A DNA stretch of 54,002 nt from Gammaproteobacteria bacterium. Its GTDB lineage: Bacteria > Pseudomonadota > Gammaproteobacteria > JAGOUN01. The translations under genes and the position numbers were made by a program. How positions within the stretch are numbered: the first letter of the stretch is position 1; the number at the start of each line of letters is the position of its first letter. The DNA lies in NCBI GenBank assembly GCA_021208965.1, contig JAJOJD010000004.1, forward strand, positions 1-54,002, read 5' to 3'. Under the pieces are notes generated by a model. That model did not search any database and was not told the origin of the DNA. It saw only the letters and a list, made by a program, of their open reading frames with translations. Shown here one piece after another: positions 8,286 to 17,394 of the stretch.

Positions 8286-9206
8286 ATGGCGGATGAGGTA
8301 ATCAACGTACAAAAAATAAATAAATTTTTTGGAGAAAAACACACGGTTTGTGACGTTGATATGAAAGTTAAAAAAGGGGAGATTTTTGGGTTTTTAGGGC
8401 CCAATGGTAGCGGGAAAACAACAACGCTACGGATGATCTGCGGTTTGCTAACTCCCTCTTCCGGCTCCGGTCATTGTCTTGGATATGACATCATTAAGGA
8501 TTCCTTAGAAATCAGAAAACATATCGGCTATATGACCCAACGTTTTAGCTTATATGAAGATTTAACCGTACGGGAAAATTTAGATTTTTTCGGCCGTGTG
8601 TACCATGTCCCAGACATGAAAAATCGAATCACTCGTCTGATAGAAGACATGGATTTTAGCAACCGCGCCAACCAACTCGCCGGTAATTTATCCGGCGGCT
8701 GGAAACAAAGACTGGCGCTCGCTTGTTGCCTGCTCCATGAACCAAAACTTTTGCTACTGGATGAACCAACAGCGGGTGTCGACCCAAAAGCCAGGCGTGA
8801 TTTTTGGGATATTATTCATACACTGGCCCAACAAGGTATTACAACCTTAGTCACAACACATTACATGGATGAAGCAGAACGCTGCACACGATTAGCCTAT
8901 ATTGCTCAAGGAAAATTATTAACCGAAGGCAGTATGAGCGACATTATTGCGTCTTCAGGCTTATATGCTTGGGTCGCTTCAGGAGATCATGTGAGGGAAC
9001 TAATCCCTCCCCTACGAGAAAATCCAGATATTATTCAAGTGGCCATTTTTGGGAATAAACTCCATGTCTGCGGCATGAATCAGGAAAAATTGCAACGAGC
9101 CATTCAGCCTTATCAATCAAGCGCCTATGAATGGCGCCCGATTGAACCATCGATTGAAGACGTTTTTATCCACTTGGTTAACCCGTCACCGAGACATTCA
9201 TCATGA
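8286..9206 (+). CDS. ABC transporter ATP-binding protein (drug/lipid export type)
   Basis: A 306-residue ATPase powering an ABC-2 exporter. Walker A GPNGSGKTTT lies at about residues 38-47, the signature LSGGWKQR near 140, Walker B LLLLDEPTAGVD with the catalytic Glu, and a switch His in TTLVTTHYMDEAERC. The single nucleotide-binding domain and a C-terminal extension are typical of YbhF/DrrA-like subunits (half of the fused YbhF). It overlaps the permease start by 4 nt and follows the HlyD gene by 2 nt, so the three form one operon. Substrate unknown. Confidence 0.93.
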   Translation: MADEVINVQKINKFFGEKHTVCDVDMKVKKGEIFGFLGPNGSGKTTTLRMICGLLTPSSGSGHCLGYDIIKDSLEIRKHIGYMTQRFSLYEDLTVRENLDFFGRVYHVPDMKNRITRLIEDMDFSNRANQLAGNLSGGWKQRLALACCLLHEPKLLLLDEPTAGVDPKARRDFWDIIHTLAQQGITTLVTTHYMDEAERCTRLAYIAQGKLLTEGSMSDIIASSGLYAWVASGDHVRELIPPLRENPDIIQVAIFGNKLHVCGMNQEKLQRAIQPYQSSAYEWRPIEPSIEDVFIHLVNPSPRHSS

Positions 9207-10351
9207 AAATTTTTAAAAAAATACACTGTAACCCCTCTCGTGTCGTGGCCATGCTCATCAAAGAATTCATCCAACTAAAACGGGACCGCGCGACCTTGGG
9301 GATGATCGTGGGTATTCCGATTATTCAGCTGCTGCTTTTTGGGTATGCGATTAACATGAATCCTAAAAGCTTACCCACAGCATTAAATAGCCAAGATCAG
9401 AGCTCTTTTACCCGCGCTTTTGTTGAAGGTATGAAAAATACCGGCTATTTTAGATTTACAAGCATCTCGCACAGTGAAAAAGAAACAGAGTTACTCCTGA
9501 AGCAAGGAAAAGTGTCTTTTGTTGTAAATATCGATGCGGATTTTTCCAGAAAACTCGTACGTGCCGAGCATCCGACCATCTTAGTTGAAGCCGATGGCAC
9601 AGACCCCTCGGCCACGGGTTCGGCTATCGATGCGATGACTAACTTATCGCTGACGGTCTTTAATCGACAATTAGTGGGGCCGTTAGCACCGCTCGTACAA
9701 AATCAAGCCCCTGTTAACTTAGAAATTCATTCACTCTATAACCCTGCACAAGTCACGCAATACAATATTGTTCCTGGATTAATGGGGGTGGTTTTAACGA
9801 TGACCATGGTGATCATCACATCGATGGCGATCACACGGGAACGGGAAAAAGGCACTATGGAAAGTTTACTCGCCACACCGCTTCGCCCTCTAGAAGTGAT
9901 GCTAGGAAAACTTCTCCCTTTTGTCTGTGTGGGCTACGTACAAGCCTTATTAATTTTAGCGGCCAGCCGATTTCTCTTCGGTGTTCCTATTCTAGGGAGT
10001 GTCATAACGCTAATGGCCGTATTATTACCGTTTATTATCGCTAATCTCTCTATCGGGTTAACATTCTCAACCCTAGCAAAGAATCAACTACAAGCCGTAC
10101 AAAGTGGGTTCTTTTTTTTCCTCCCTTCCCTTTTACTATCAGGATTTATGTTTCCTTTTCGGGGTATGCCTGAGTGGGCGCAATACTTAGGGAACATGTT
10201 TCCCTTAACGCATTTTTTAACGATTGTTCGAGGGATCATGCTAAAAGGCAGCGGAATCGTAGAAATTTGGCCAGCATTATGGCCTATCTTAGTATTTATG
10301 CTCATCGCTTTATCGATTGCTATTTTGCGTTATAGACAAACGTTAGACTAG
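9203..10351 (+). CDS. ABC-2 type permease
   Basis: A 382-residue inner-membrane permease of the YhhJ/YbhS family: an N-terminal membrane helix (GIPIIQLLLFGYAI), a large periplasmic domain, and five C-terminal helices. Family marks are REREKGTMESLLATPLRP (coupling region) and the PEWAQYLGNMFPLTHF segment before the last helices. Only one permease gene is present, so the transporter probably works as a homodimer. It is coupled to the ATPase by a 4-nt overlap. Its stop lies inside the end of the convergent OmpA-like gene. Confidence 0.92.
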   Translation: MKIFKKIHCNPSRVVAMLIKEFIQLKRDRATLGMIVGIPIIQLLLFGYAINMNPKSLPTALNSQDQSSFTRAFVEGMKNTGYFRFTSISHSEKETELLLKQGKVSFVVNIDADFSRKLVRAEHPTILVEADGTDPSATGSAIDAMTNLSLTVFNRQLVGPLAPLVQNQAPVNLEIHSLYNPAQVTQYNIVPGLMGVVLTMTMVIITSMAITREREKGTMESLLATPLRPLEVMLGKLLPFVCVGYVQALLILAASRFLFGVPILGSVITLMAVLLPFIIANLSIGLTFSTLAKNQLQAVQSGFFFFLPSLLLSGFMFPFRGMPEWAQYLGNMFPLTHFLTIVRGIMLKGSGIVEIWPALWPILVFMLIALSIAILRYRQTLD

Positions 10352-10989
10352 TTCCTTCACTTCATACAAGTCGGGATTTCCTAACGCACGATACGCTTCC
10401 TTTGTCTCTTCGCGAGGATAAATCGTGATTTGAATACGACGATTGAGTCGCTGGCCATGCTCTGATGCATCCTCAGTAAGCGGTTGCGTTGCGCCATCCC
10501 CGCATATTTAAATCGCTGAAATGTTTTTAAATCAATCGACTCCTGCTGCCACAAAAGCATCGCGAATAATTGCGCTTGTTGATGCGTTAACTTTGCCTGC
10601 GATAGAGGAGAATCAATATCATCCGTATGCACGGTGATAATAACATTTGTGTTTGGAAAATCTGCGATAATGGTTGACACATCCTCAATAATCGCACCCG
10701 CTTGGGGCAAGGTGACCGCTTTTGTTGGCTCAAAAACAGCATCATTTGGGATAATAATCGTGACAAAGCTACCGGATTGATAAACTTCTCCTCCGATAAA
10801 TCGGATATGTTGCACGATTTTCCGATGTAAAGAATCACTCGATGAAAGTAAGGTATTCGAATAATAATTGGCGCGTGTTTTGGATAAAGCAGATGCAGAA
10901 TCTGTCGCTGTTGAATGACAGGCGGATACCATCGCCGTCATGAACACAGGGAGGATAAAAATATACCAATGTTTATTACAATCAGTCAT
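10343..10989 (-). pseudogene. OmpA-like peptidoglycan-binding lipoprotein, frameshifted near C-terminus
   Basis: The N-terminus is a lipoprotein signal (hydrophobic helix ending MVSAC). The C-terminal half is an OmpA-like domain: a VTIIIPNDAVFEP strand, VIITVHTDDIDS (the HTD peptidoglycan-binding region), and LSQAKLTHQQAQLFAMLLW. The open frame (stop at 10381) ends in a nonsense tail. Adding one G to the four-G run at 10498-10501 restores the expected end, AGDGATQPLTEDASEHGQRL then NRRIQITIYPREE, reaching a TAA at 10343. The corrected gene overlaps the 3' end of the ABC permease. Probably an outer-membrane lipoprotein anchored to peptidoglycan. It is not clear whether it belongs functionally to the exporter. 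Confidence 0.75.
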
Positions 10990-11027
10990 TGCTCACTCAT
11001 TAAGCACAGCTATAAAATAGCGTTATT

Positions 11028-11651
11028 TTATACGATTTCGGGGGAGACCGCACGTTTAATGCGTACCAAATGACGCTCTGCTTGTAAGCCATGAATCACC
11101 AGTTTCTTCACCTCTGCCGCATAAAAATCTCGTGGGATTTTTCCCAACTCATCACTGGGGTATTCGCCTTTCATTGCTAATAATTCACCATTCTCAATCA
11201 ATAAATGCTGCGTTTTTTCAACAAAATCATGCAGTGAGCTAAATGCACGTGACACAACCGCATCAAACAAACCAGAAGGCCGAAAGGTTTCAACACGATG
11301 ATGTAACGCCATTACATTACTGAGTTTTAATGTGATCACCACGTGTTGAATAAACATAATTCTCTTATGATGACTATCCACTAACGTAAACTGCTTTTCA
11401 GGAAACATAATCGCCAAAGGAATACCAGGTAGACCCGCGCCCGTTCCAATATCAGCAATCCTCTCGCCCTTTATAGCCTCATGAATGCACAAACTATCAA
11501 CAATGTGCTTGTACACTTGCTCCATGGGATCTGTAATCGCCGTCAAGTTATACGCACGATTCCAATGATTTAACTGCTCCAGATAAGTAGTTAATCGCAT
11601 TATTTGATGCATATCAAGCATCAAGCCATTATTGTGTAGTGCTTCAATCAT
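11028..11651 (-). CDS. rsmG: 16S rRNA (guanine527-N7)-methyltransferase RsmG
   Basis: A 207-residue methyltransferase (GidB) acting on G527 of 16S rRNA. Visible features: N-terminal LEQLNHWNRAYNLTAITDP, the IVDSLCI segment, SAM-binding IADIGTGAGLPGIPLAI, TLVDSHHKRIMFI, and VVSRAFSSL. It begins 8 nt inside the end of dksA and is presumably co-transcribed with it. It is not next to mnmG or parA, the common arrangement near the origin. Confidence 0.95.
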   Translation of the reverse strand: MIEALHNNGLMLDMHQIMRLTTYLEQLNHWNRAYNLTAITDPMEQVYKHIVDSLCIHEAIKGERIADIGTGAGLPGIPLAIMFPEKQFTLVDSHHKRIMFIQHVVITLKLSNVMALHHRVETFRPSGLFDAVVSRAFSSLHDFVEKTQHLLIENGELLAMKGEYPSDELGKIPRDFYAAEVKKLVIHGLQAERHLVRIKRAVSPEIV

Positions 11652-12075
11652 TAATCAATTGTTTCTCTCGTAATTCAGCGACCGTTTTACACTCGACACA
11701 TTTTGTTGCCGTCGGCCTCGCTTCTAATCGCGCAATACCAATGGTATCACCACATTCTTCACAATACCCGTAATCACCTTCTTTCAGCGCTTGAAGAGAA
11801 AAATCGATCTTCTTAATCAAGTTGAGTTCTCTATCGCGAGAACGCAATACTAAACGAAAATCTTCTTCATAAGACGCTAGATCAACCTCATCCGCCAAAC
11901 CCTCTCGGGAATGTTTCATGGCTTGTAAGGTCGTACTCGCTTCTTCTAACAAATGGCTACGCCACGTTTCTAACAGTGACCGGAAGTGGGCTCTGTGAGC
12001 GTCATTCATGTATTCATCATCGTGATGAACATCGACAGAATAAAACGGAACAGCAACATCAACTAAAGTACTCAT
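11644..12075 (-). CDS. dksA: RNA polymerase-binding regulator DksA
   Basis: Secondary-channel regulator that acts with ppGpp in the stringent response. The coiled-coil tip with two aspartates is present (DEVDLASYEEDFRLVLRSRDRE), as is the C4 zinc finger CEECGDTIGIARLEARPTATKCVEC and the C-terminal LREKQ helix. I place the start at ATG 12075, which has an AGGAG site 8 nt upstream, giving about 143 residues; an ATG further upstream at 12108 lacks such a site. In Legionella and Coxiella such regulators govern life-cycle switching. Divergent from the rhomboid gene. Confidence 0.95.
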   Translation of the reverse strand: MSTLVDVAVPFYSVDVHHDDEYMNDAHRAHFRSLLETWRSHLLEEASTTLQAMKHSREGLADEVDLASYEEDFRLVLRSRDRELNLIKKIDFSLQALKEGDYGYCEECGDTIGIARLEARPTATKCVECKTVAELREKQLIND

Positions 12076-12215
12076 AACAACATCTCCTTGTATTATTTTC
12101 TCCATCACCTATGAGCATCAGGCTATGTATTCTAGGCACAAAAAAATCTCAAATGGAAGACTTTTTTTTGGAAATACGTTATTCTCAGCAAAATTTTGAA
12201 TTGAGTTGTATAATC

Positions 12216-12812
12216 ATGGCAGAAATCGGACAAAAACTCATGTGGCTTGTACAAGTCGCACAATTTAACATGCACTATATTCTTTCGATCATCGCCGTAT
12301 TATGGATCACACAGGTGGTTAATTTTTTACTCCGCTATCGTTTAAATGTGTTTGGTCTACTACCAAGACACCCCATGGGATTAATCGGTATTTTCACCTC
12401 CCCTTTTTTACATGGCAGTTTTACGCATTTGTTGTTTAACTGTATTCCTTTATTTTTGTTAATGAATTTATTATTACTCGCGGGATTAGACCAGTTTATT
12501 GTTATTAGCCTCTTGATTATCGTTATCAGCGGCCTATGTGTTTGGCTCGTTGGCCGACCAGCATTACATGTTGGCGCCAGCGGACTCATCATGGGTTATT
12601 GGGGATATTTAATGATTAACGCTATTCTTTACCCTTCGATCATTACGGTGTTATTGATTATTTTTTGTTTTTATTATTTTGCAGGGTTATTTGCAAGTCT
12701 ACTTCCCAAAGAGGGAACCTCTTGGGAAGGCCATATTTTTGGATTTCTTTCGGGGCTTCTGGTGAGCTATATGAATCTTCCCGCCTATTTTTCTTCGCCT
12801 ATTGTAGGTTGA
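12216..12812 (+). CDS. rhomboid-family intramembrane serine protease
   Basis: Six hydrophobic helices and the rhomboid motifs: FLHGSFTHLLFN in helix 2, the catalytic serine in GASGLIMGYWGY, and the catalytic histidine in GHIFGFLSG. The frame is open from 12111, but the first 35 codons are not rhomboid-like, and ATG at 12216 (MAEIGQKLMW) is the more natural start, giving about 198 residues. The protein would cleave membrane-embedded substrates within the inner membrane. Native substrate unknown. It is followed 3 nt later by ttcA. Confidence 0.88.
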   Translation: MAEIGQKLMWLVQVAQFNMHYILSIIAVLWITQVVNFLLRYRLNVFGLLPRHPMGLIGIFTSPFLHGSFTHLLFNCIPLFLLMNLLLLAGLDQFIVISLLIIVISGLCVWLVGRPALHVGASGLIMGYWGYLMINAILYPSIITVLLIIFCFYYFAGLFASLLPKEGTSWEGHIFGFLSGLLVSYMNLPAYFSSPIVG

Positions 12813-12815
12813 GGC

Positions 12816-13607
12816 ATGAAAACATCATCTCTCACTGAAAAAAAACTATTGCATTACACCACAAAAGCCGTTGCAGATTTCAACATGATTCAAACGGGTG
12901 ATAAAGTTCTTGTGTGCTTATCGGGAGGAAAAGACTCTTTCACGATGTTATCGCTACTGAATATGATGCGCACACGCTCTAATTATAAATTTGATCTACA
13001 GGCTTTTACGTTAGACCAAGCACAACCCGGCTGGGGTGATGCGGAGTTGCGCACGTGGCTAGAAACACGGAAAATTCCTTATGATATTTTACGCGAAGAT
13101 ACCTACAGCATTGTTAAAGAAAAAATTCCCGAAGGAAAAACCTATTGTTCCTTATGTTCACGATTACGTCGTGGGATTATTTATTCGTATGCAAGTAAAC
13201 ATGGGTTCACAAAAATTGCTTTAGGTCACCACCGTGATGATATGATTCGCACCTTATTAATGTCGATTTTTTACAGTGGCGAAATTAAATCCATGCCACC
13301 AAAGTTACTCACGGACAGCAAAGATCATATTGTGATACGCCCACTCGCCTACTGCCAAGAAAAAGATATTATTGACTACATGAAGGAACAACAATTCCCG
13401 ATTATTCCCTGCAACCTCTGTGGTTCACAAGAAAAGCTTATGCGAAAACGGGTCACAAAATTAATTGATGAATTGTGTTATGAAAATCCAAAAGTTGGCA
13501 GCAACATGCTACATGCGTTGCAAAGTGTACAACCTAGCCAATTGATGGACAAATCATGGTGGGATTTTAAAAACCTAGAGCAACAACGCATGTCTAAAGA
13601 CGGATAA
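12816..13607 (+). CDS. ttcA: tRNA 2-thiocytidine biosynthesis protein TtcA
   Basis: ATP-dependent enzyme that thiolates C32 in certain tRNAs, carrying an iron-sulfur cluster. The PP-loop [10 protein letters not shown] is at about residues 35-44, and the paired CxxC motifs are [10 protein letters not shown] and [17 protein letters not shown] is also typical. Its 263 residues are within the family range. It is one of several tRNA-modifying enzymes in this window (tgt, tilS, queH, ttcA). Confidence 0.94.
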   Translation: MKTSSLTEKKLLHYTTKAVADFNMIQTGDKVLVCLSGGKDSFTMLSLLNMMRTRSNYKFDLQAFTLDQAQPGWGDAELRTWLETRKIPYDILREDTYSIVKEKIPEGKTYCSLCSRLRRGIIYSYASKHGFTKIALGHHRDDMIRTLLMSIFYSGEIKSMPPKLLTDSKDHIVIRPLAYCQEKDIIDYMKEQQFPIIPCNLCGSQEKLMRKRVTKLIDELCYENPKVGSNMLHALQSVQPSQLMDKSWWDFKNLEQQRMSKDG

Positions 13608-13780
13608 AATGAGCATAAGATCTTGCTAAGTATTTATAAAAAAAAATCGACAGCCTTTCATACGAGTAACATCAACTGACGATCACGTGCTTTTGTATAG
13701 CGACCCAGACTGGAAAGAGATAGGCGAGAGTCACGATAATCACATTAGACTATTGAATCCTGTTCAACCCGAATGTTTAG

Positions 13781-14872
13781 TTGACACAAAAAAACGCAAA
13801 AACGATTGATTTTCAAATTAACGCCTCATTAGTGATCAGTCGATACGCAATAAAATATTGCTCCATGACTTCTACACGTGTTCTTGACGAAGAGCTCAGC
13901 ATAAACGACTGCACCCTAAAACAAGCCGAAAAACTTGCTGAGTATACTCAATATTTAAAGAAATCCTATGCGGAAATTGCGCAACATTTGAGGAACGCGA
14001 ATTCTCTTTATTCGTTTGCGATATTTGATTTAGTAGGCCCCTTAGAGACTTTCGATGAGCGATATGAATGCGATAATGAGAACAACGTAACACTCAGTTT
14101 TTCTGTCACAGCCCACAATGCCATCTTCATGCCTGTGTTTCCTGGAATAACCGCGTATGATTTTTGTCAGAAAATCCGAAGCGATGAGACCCTCAGTCTA
14201 CATCAATTTTTTTCGCTCACACAAGCAATTGTCAGCGCATTTATGACGATGGCAAAGAATGGATCACGCCATGGCGATGTTAACGCAGGCAATATACTCA
14301 TTGATCAAAAAAGTGATGATGTTTATAGGATTCATATCCTTGACACAGAACATTCGTGTTTTCTTGGCGAAGCGTTAGACACAACAACCGGTGACTATTT
14401 TTACTGGTCCCACGATAGAACGTATCAACCAGAAGGTTATACCGTTTTGGAAACAGAATATCATGATATTTATGGTTTACTGAAAATTTTTGTTTCATTA
14501 ATAGAACACATTAAGCCGCCTGCAGATACCACATCCTTCTGTGTCATGAAGAGCTTACAAAAAAGAATGAGTGAATATCCCGAGAAAATCAATACCTTTG
14601 ATTGTTTAACGAGACTACTCATGATATACGACACATTATCGAGCGCCGCTCTCAACGTAACACTCCAACAACTAGAGCACGTATTAAACCAGTGTAGGTT
14701 ACATAAACAGCTGATGTTGTGTTGTGAGAGAGAACACCCAAGCATCGCCATGATATCTAATAAAATCAACGAACTATCAATACCATCCTTGTGTTCTTCA
14801 TCAGATACCTTATTTTCTAACACCTCCTCCACAATCCTAGTGACCGAGTATTGCAGCCAACTCTCTAGTTGA
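13781..14872 (+). CDS. protein kinase-like orphan, possible secreted effector
   Basis: A 363-residue cytosolic-type protein of unknown family. Its middle resembles the C-lobe of a protein kinase: HGDVNAGNIL at about residues 164-173 fits the catalytic loop HxDxxxxN, ILDTEHS (Asp188) sits where DFG is expected, and EYHDIYGLLKIF (about 226-237) fits the helix-F aspartate region. YAIKYC near residue 23 could hold the ATP-binding lysine, but no glycine-rich loop is seen. The TTG start directly follows an in-frame stop and has no clear ribosome-binding site, so the N-terminus may be wrong or lost. In a Dot/Icm-bearing genome such eukaryotic-like kinases are often effectors; that is inference. Confidence 0.55.
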   Translation: MTQKNAKTIDFQINASLVISRYAIKYCSMTSTRVLDEELSINDCTLKQAEKLAEYTQYLKKSYAEIAQHLRNANSLYSFAIFDLVGPLETFDERYECDNENNVTLSFSVTAHNAIFMPVFPGITAYDFCQKIRSDETLSLHQFFSLTQAIVSAFMTMAKNGSRHGDVNAGNILIDQKSDDVYRIHILDTEHSCFLGEALDTTTGDYFYWSHDRTYQPEGYTVLETEYHDIYGLLKIFVSLIEHIKPPADTTSFCVMKSLQKRMSEYPEKINTFDCLTRLLMIYDTLSSAALNVTLQQLEHVLNQCRLHKQLMLCCEREHPSIAMISNKINELSIPSLCSSSDTLFSNTSSTILVTEYCSQLSS

Positions 14873-14917
14873 ATTTTCACGAAACCTGGTCTATGTTTAA
14901 TTTTTAAACAAAAAGGT

Positions 14918-15640
14918 TTGGTTATGTTTAACTCTCCATCTATGATTATCGACTCTTTTCGTCCTCATACAGGATCAGGCTCGTATTTTTATTTTCAAGA
15001 CCCCTCATCTAATGAGTGCTATCGTCTTAAGATAGAAACAGAGTATCCAAACGATGGAATATTTGGTTTAGAAACTGTCTCGCTTAACAATGTTCTTTTT
15101 GATGGCATTGTTTTTGATTTAGCAAGCTCTCTAAAAGAGCACGCAAAATATTATGTCTTCATTCAGGAATGTGAACATATTCACCACGAGGCCGTTTCTC
15201 GACCGATAGCGGCTCTAGATCACCACGAGTTCGTTTCTCGACAGATAACGGCTCGACAGATAGCGGCTCGACATATGAGCGGAACATACCATAACTCTCT
15301 GGTTTATCAGATTGGTCAAGAAATGCCAAACGGACAGGCAATCCGTACCTTTAATTATTTAACACGCCTAAATGATTCTCGATCAAGCACTATCGTCAAG
15401 TCCTATGCCGCATTATTAGTACCTGAACAAGATTTAACACTACTGATCAGCAAAATTGATGAAACAAAAAATAAAGCAGCGCTACCAAAAGAACCGAGTC
15501 CTTCAGGTATTGTCGAAGGAATCTCAGCGTTTGATAAAAAAACAAGGTCAACATCAAAGCTTCGAGCAAGCGCGGCAACTTTCAAACCTAAAAGCAATAA
15601 CCCAATGACACAAAAAAAACCATCCCCTCATTATCCTTAA
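14918..15640 (+). CDS. orphan protein with internal tandem repeat
   Basis: A 240-residue protein of no recognised family; no signal peptide or membrane helix. The N-terminal half looks like a folded beta-rich domain (SYFYFQDPSSNECYRLKIE). In the middle (about residues 88-118) lies a 13-residue repeat, HHEAVSRPIAALD then HHEFVSRQITARQ, plus a partial third copy, mirrored in the DNA as a 39-bp repeat. The C-terminus is basic and rich in Lys, Ser and Pro. It follows the kinase-like gene by 45 nt in the same direction. Both have the character of lineage-specific, possibly secreted proteins. The start may be the second ATG at 14924. Confidence 0.55.
   Translation: MVMFNSPSMIIDSFRPHTGSGSYFYFQDPSSNECYRLKIETEYPNDGIFGLETVSLNNVLFDGIVFDLASSLKEHAKYYVFIQECEHIHHEAVSRPIAALDHHEFVSRQITARQIAARHMSGTYHNSLVYQIGQEMPNGQAIRTFNYLTRLNDSRSSTIVKSYAALLVPEQDLTLLISKIDETKNKAALPKEPSPSGIVEGISAFDKKTRSTSKLRASAATFKPKSNNPMTQKKPSPHYP
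15181..15273. repeat. 39-bp in-frame tandem repeat (2.4 copies)
   Basis: Copies at 15181-15219 and 15220-15258 share TCACCACGAG, CGTTTCTCGA and CGGCTC blocks. A partial third copy (15259-15273) repeats GATAGCGGCTCGACA. The unit is a multiple of three and keeps the reading frame of the surrounding gene, adding 13 residues per copy. Confidence 0.85.
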
Positions 15641-16704
15641 GCTTCTTGCAAACGTTGCTTCGCCATCTGATTGGCAACATCGGTTGTATGAAGATGGCGT
15701 GCTTTTGCTTCTTGAAAAATATTTAATAAACGTGGCTCAATCGCGTCAACCTGTTTTAAAATAACCGATTCTGGCTGATTGTCGTAAGCCAATGCGGCAT
15801 AAATAACGCCTCCAGCATTAATCACATAATCAGGAACAAACAAAATATTTTTTTGTTCAAGCAACTGAATAAAACGGCTATGCGCCAATTGATTATTCGC
15901 CGCTCCCGCAATGATAGATGTTTGGAGTCGATCAATCGTATGTTTATTAATGGTTCCCCCAATCGCTGATGGCGAAAAAATATCACACGGAACATCGTAA
16001 ATCGCTTCAGGACTCACAATAGTTGCATTAAACTCTTCCTGGCAGCGTGCGACAGATTCTGCATTCACATCACAAATAGTAATTTTAGCCTTTGCGGCAT
16101 GTAAATGTTGGCAAACATAGTAAGAGACCTTTCCCGCACCCTGTAAAACAACATGCAATCCTTCCAACGAATCGCGCTGCAACTTAAATTTTGCGGCAGC
16201 TTGCAGGCCACGAAAAATACCTAAACCGGTGTATCGTGATGGATCGTCATGCAAGGTTTTTGTCGAACCAATAACGTAGGGACTCCGCTCATAAATAAGA
16301 TCCATATCCGATGCGGTGGTTCCGACATCCATAGACGTAATATACTGCCCTTGGATTTTATTCAAAAAATCACCAAACGCATACATCAGCTTTTTACGAT
16401 CAAACGCATGCCTAGGATACATAATAACCGCCTTGGCGCCACCATGAGGCAACTCACTGATGGCTGATTTTAAGGTCATCATGTACGCTAAACGTAACAC
16501 ATCTTTGTACGCATAACTAAACGACGTATAGGGATAAAAACGGCAGCCACCAATGGCTGGCCCTAATCGGGTATTATGAACCGCGATAATACAACGCAAA
16601 TCATTCTGATGATCAATTTTTGTATGAATATCGCCAAATCCAAGCATATTCGCATAGCGCATTAACGCATCAATCCGCGGGGCTTTTCGATTTAATCGTG
16701 ACAT
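15637..16704 (-). CDS. leucine dehydrogenase (Glu/Leu/Phe/Val family)
   Basis: A 355-residue NAD-dependent amino-acid dehydrogenase that deaminates branched-chain amino acids to keto acids. The N-terminal catalytic domain has HNTRLGPAIGGCRFY, the lysine in MTLKSA and the catalytic lysine in LPHGGAKAVI. The Rossmann domain begins around VVLQGAGKVSYYVCQHL. PDYVINAGGVIYAA closes the active site. Length and motifs fit leucine dehydrogenase as found in Legionella and Coxiella. It follows dapB by one base and converges with the repeat-bearing orphan, with a 4-nt overlap of ends. Confidence 0.9.
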   Translation of the reverse strand: MSRLNRKAPRIDALMRYANMLGFGDIHTKIDHQNDLRCIIAVHNTRLGPAIGGCRFYPYTSFSYAYKDVLRLAYMMTLKSAISELPHGGAKAVIMYPRHAFDRKKLMYAFGDFLNKIQGQYITSMDVGTTASDMDLIYERSPYVIGSTKTLHDDPSRYTGLGIFRGLQAAAKFKLQRDSLEGLHVVLQGAGKVSYYVCQHLHAAKAKITICDVNAESVARCQEEFNATIVSPEAIYDVPCDIFSPSAIGGTINKHTIDRLQTSIIAGAANNQLAHSRFIQLLEQKNILFVPDYVINAGGVIYAALAYDNQPESVILKQVDAIEPRLLNIFQEAKARHLHTTDVANQMAKQRLQEA

Positions 16705-16705
16705 T

Positions 16706-17383
16706 TTACCTTTCCAAACAATACTCTAACCCATAATATATTTGCTCAAAGGTCGTCACTTTTTGACAGGCTAAGACTAAACCTGGCATATAAGCCTCTC
16801 GATCTGAAACATGGTGTATTATTGTGAGAGTCTCCGCTGGCGCGCCAAAAACGACTTCTTGCCGAGCAACAAACCCAGGAAGTCTAATAGAATGAATAGG
16901 CGGTTGGCAAGCATTTACCTGTTGAATCTGTTCTGCCGTTCGTAATGCCGTCCCCGATGGTCGGTCAAGCTTCGTTTCATGGTGTGCTTCAACAATCTCT
17001 GCGCTTGAAAAATAATGGGCGATAGATTCGACACAACGCATTTGCAAGATCGCGCCAATCGAAAAATTGGGTACGATTAACCCTCCTTGTTTTTTTTTCT
17101 GAGAAAGGTCAATCAGCTGCGTGATTTGTTCTCGTTTTAATCCGCTAGTACCAATGATAGGATAAACTGGATACTGAAGAATGGTTTGGGCATTTTGCCA
17201 CACACAGGCGGCTGTGGTTAGATCAATAACGATATCGGGTTGAGTCGCCAAAATCATGTCATCGAGGCAATCATGCCGTCCTGTCTTAGCAACCACAATA
17301 AAATCCGTGTGTTTTTCCAAAACATAACAAGCACGCTGCCCCATACGACCAAACGCGCCATTAATCAATACTCTTTTAGGCAT
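16706..17383 (-). CDS. dapB: 4-hydroxy-tetrahydrodipicolinate reductase
   Basis: NAD(P)H-dependent step of lysine and meso-diaminopimelate synthesis. The N-terminal Rossmann motif is INGAFGRMGQ, NFSIGAIL marks the middle, and the active site EAHHETKLDRPSGTAL carries the catalytic histidine and lysine. At 225 residues it is shorter than the E. coli enzyme (273), with the shortening in the nucleotide-binding part, as in some relatives of Coxiella. One base separates it from the dehydrogenase gene. Confidence 0.93.
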   Translation of the reverse strand: MPKRVLINGAFGRMGQRACYVLEKHTDFIVVAKTGRHDCLDDMILATQPDIVIDLTTAACVWQNAQTILQYPVYPIIGTSGLKREQITQLIDLSQKKKQGGLIVPNFSIGAILQMRCVESIAHYFSSAEIVEAHHETKLDRPSGTALRTAEQIQQVNACQPPIHSIRLPGFVARQEVVFGAPAETLTIIHHVSDREAYMPGLVLACQKVTTFEQIYYGLEYCLER

Positions 17384-17394
17384 AAGAGAGCCGG

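Noticed and set aside
15159-15341. Minus-strand 60-codon frame with a repeated VEPLSVEKR pattern
   Set aside because: The repeat arises from the plus-strand 39-bp tandem repeat; no start signal on the minus strand.
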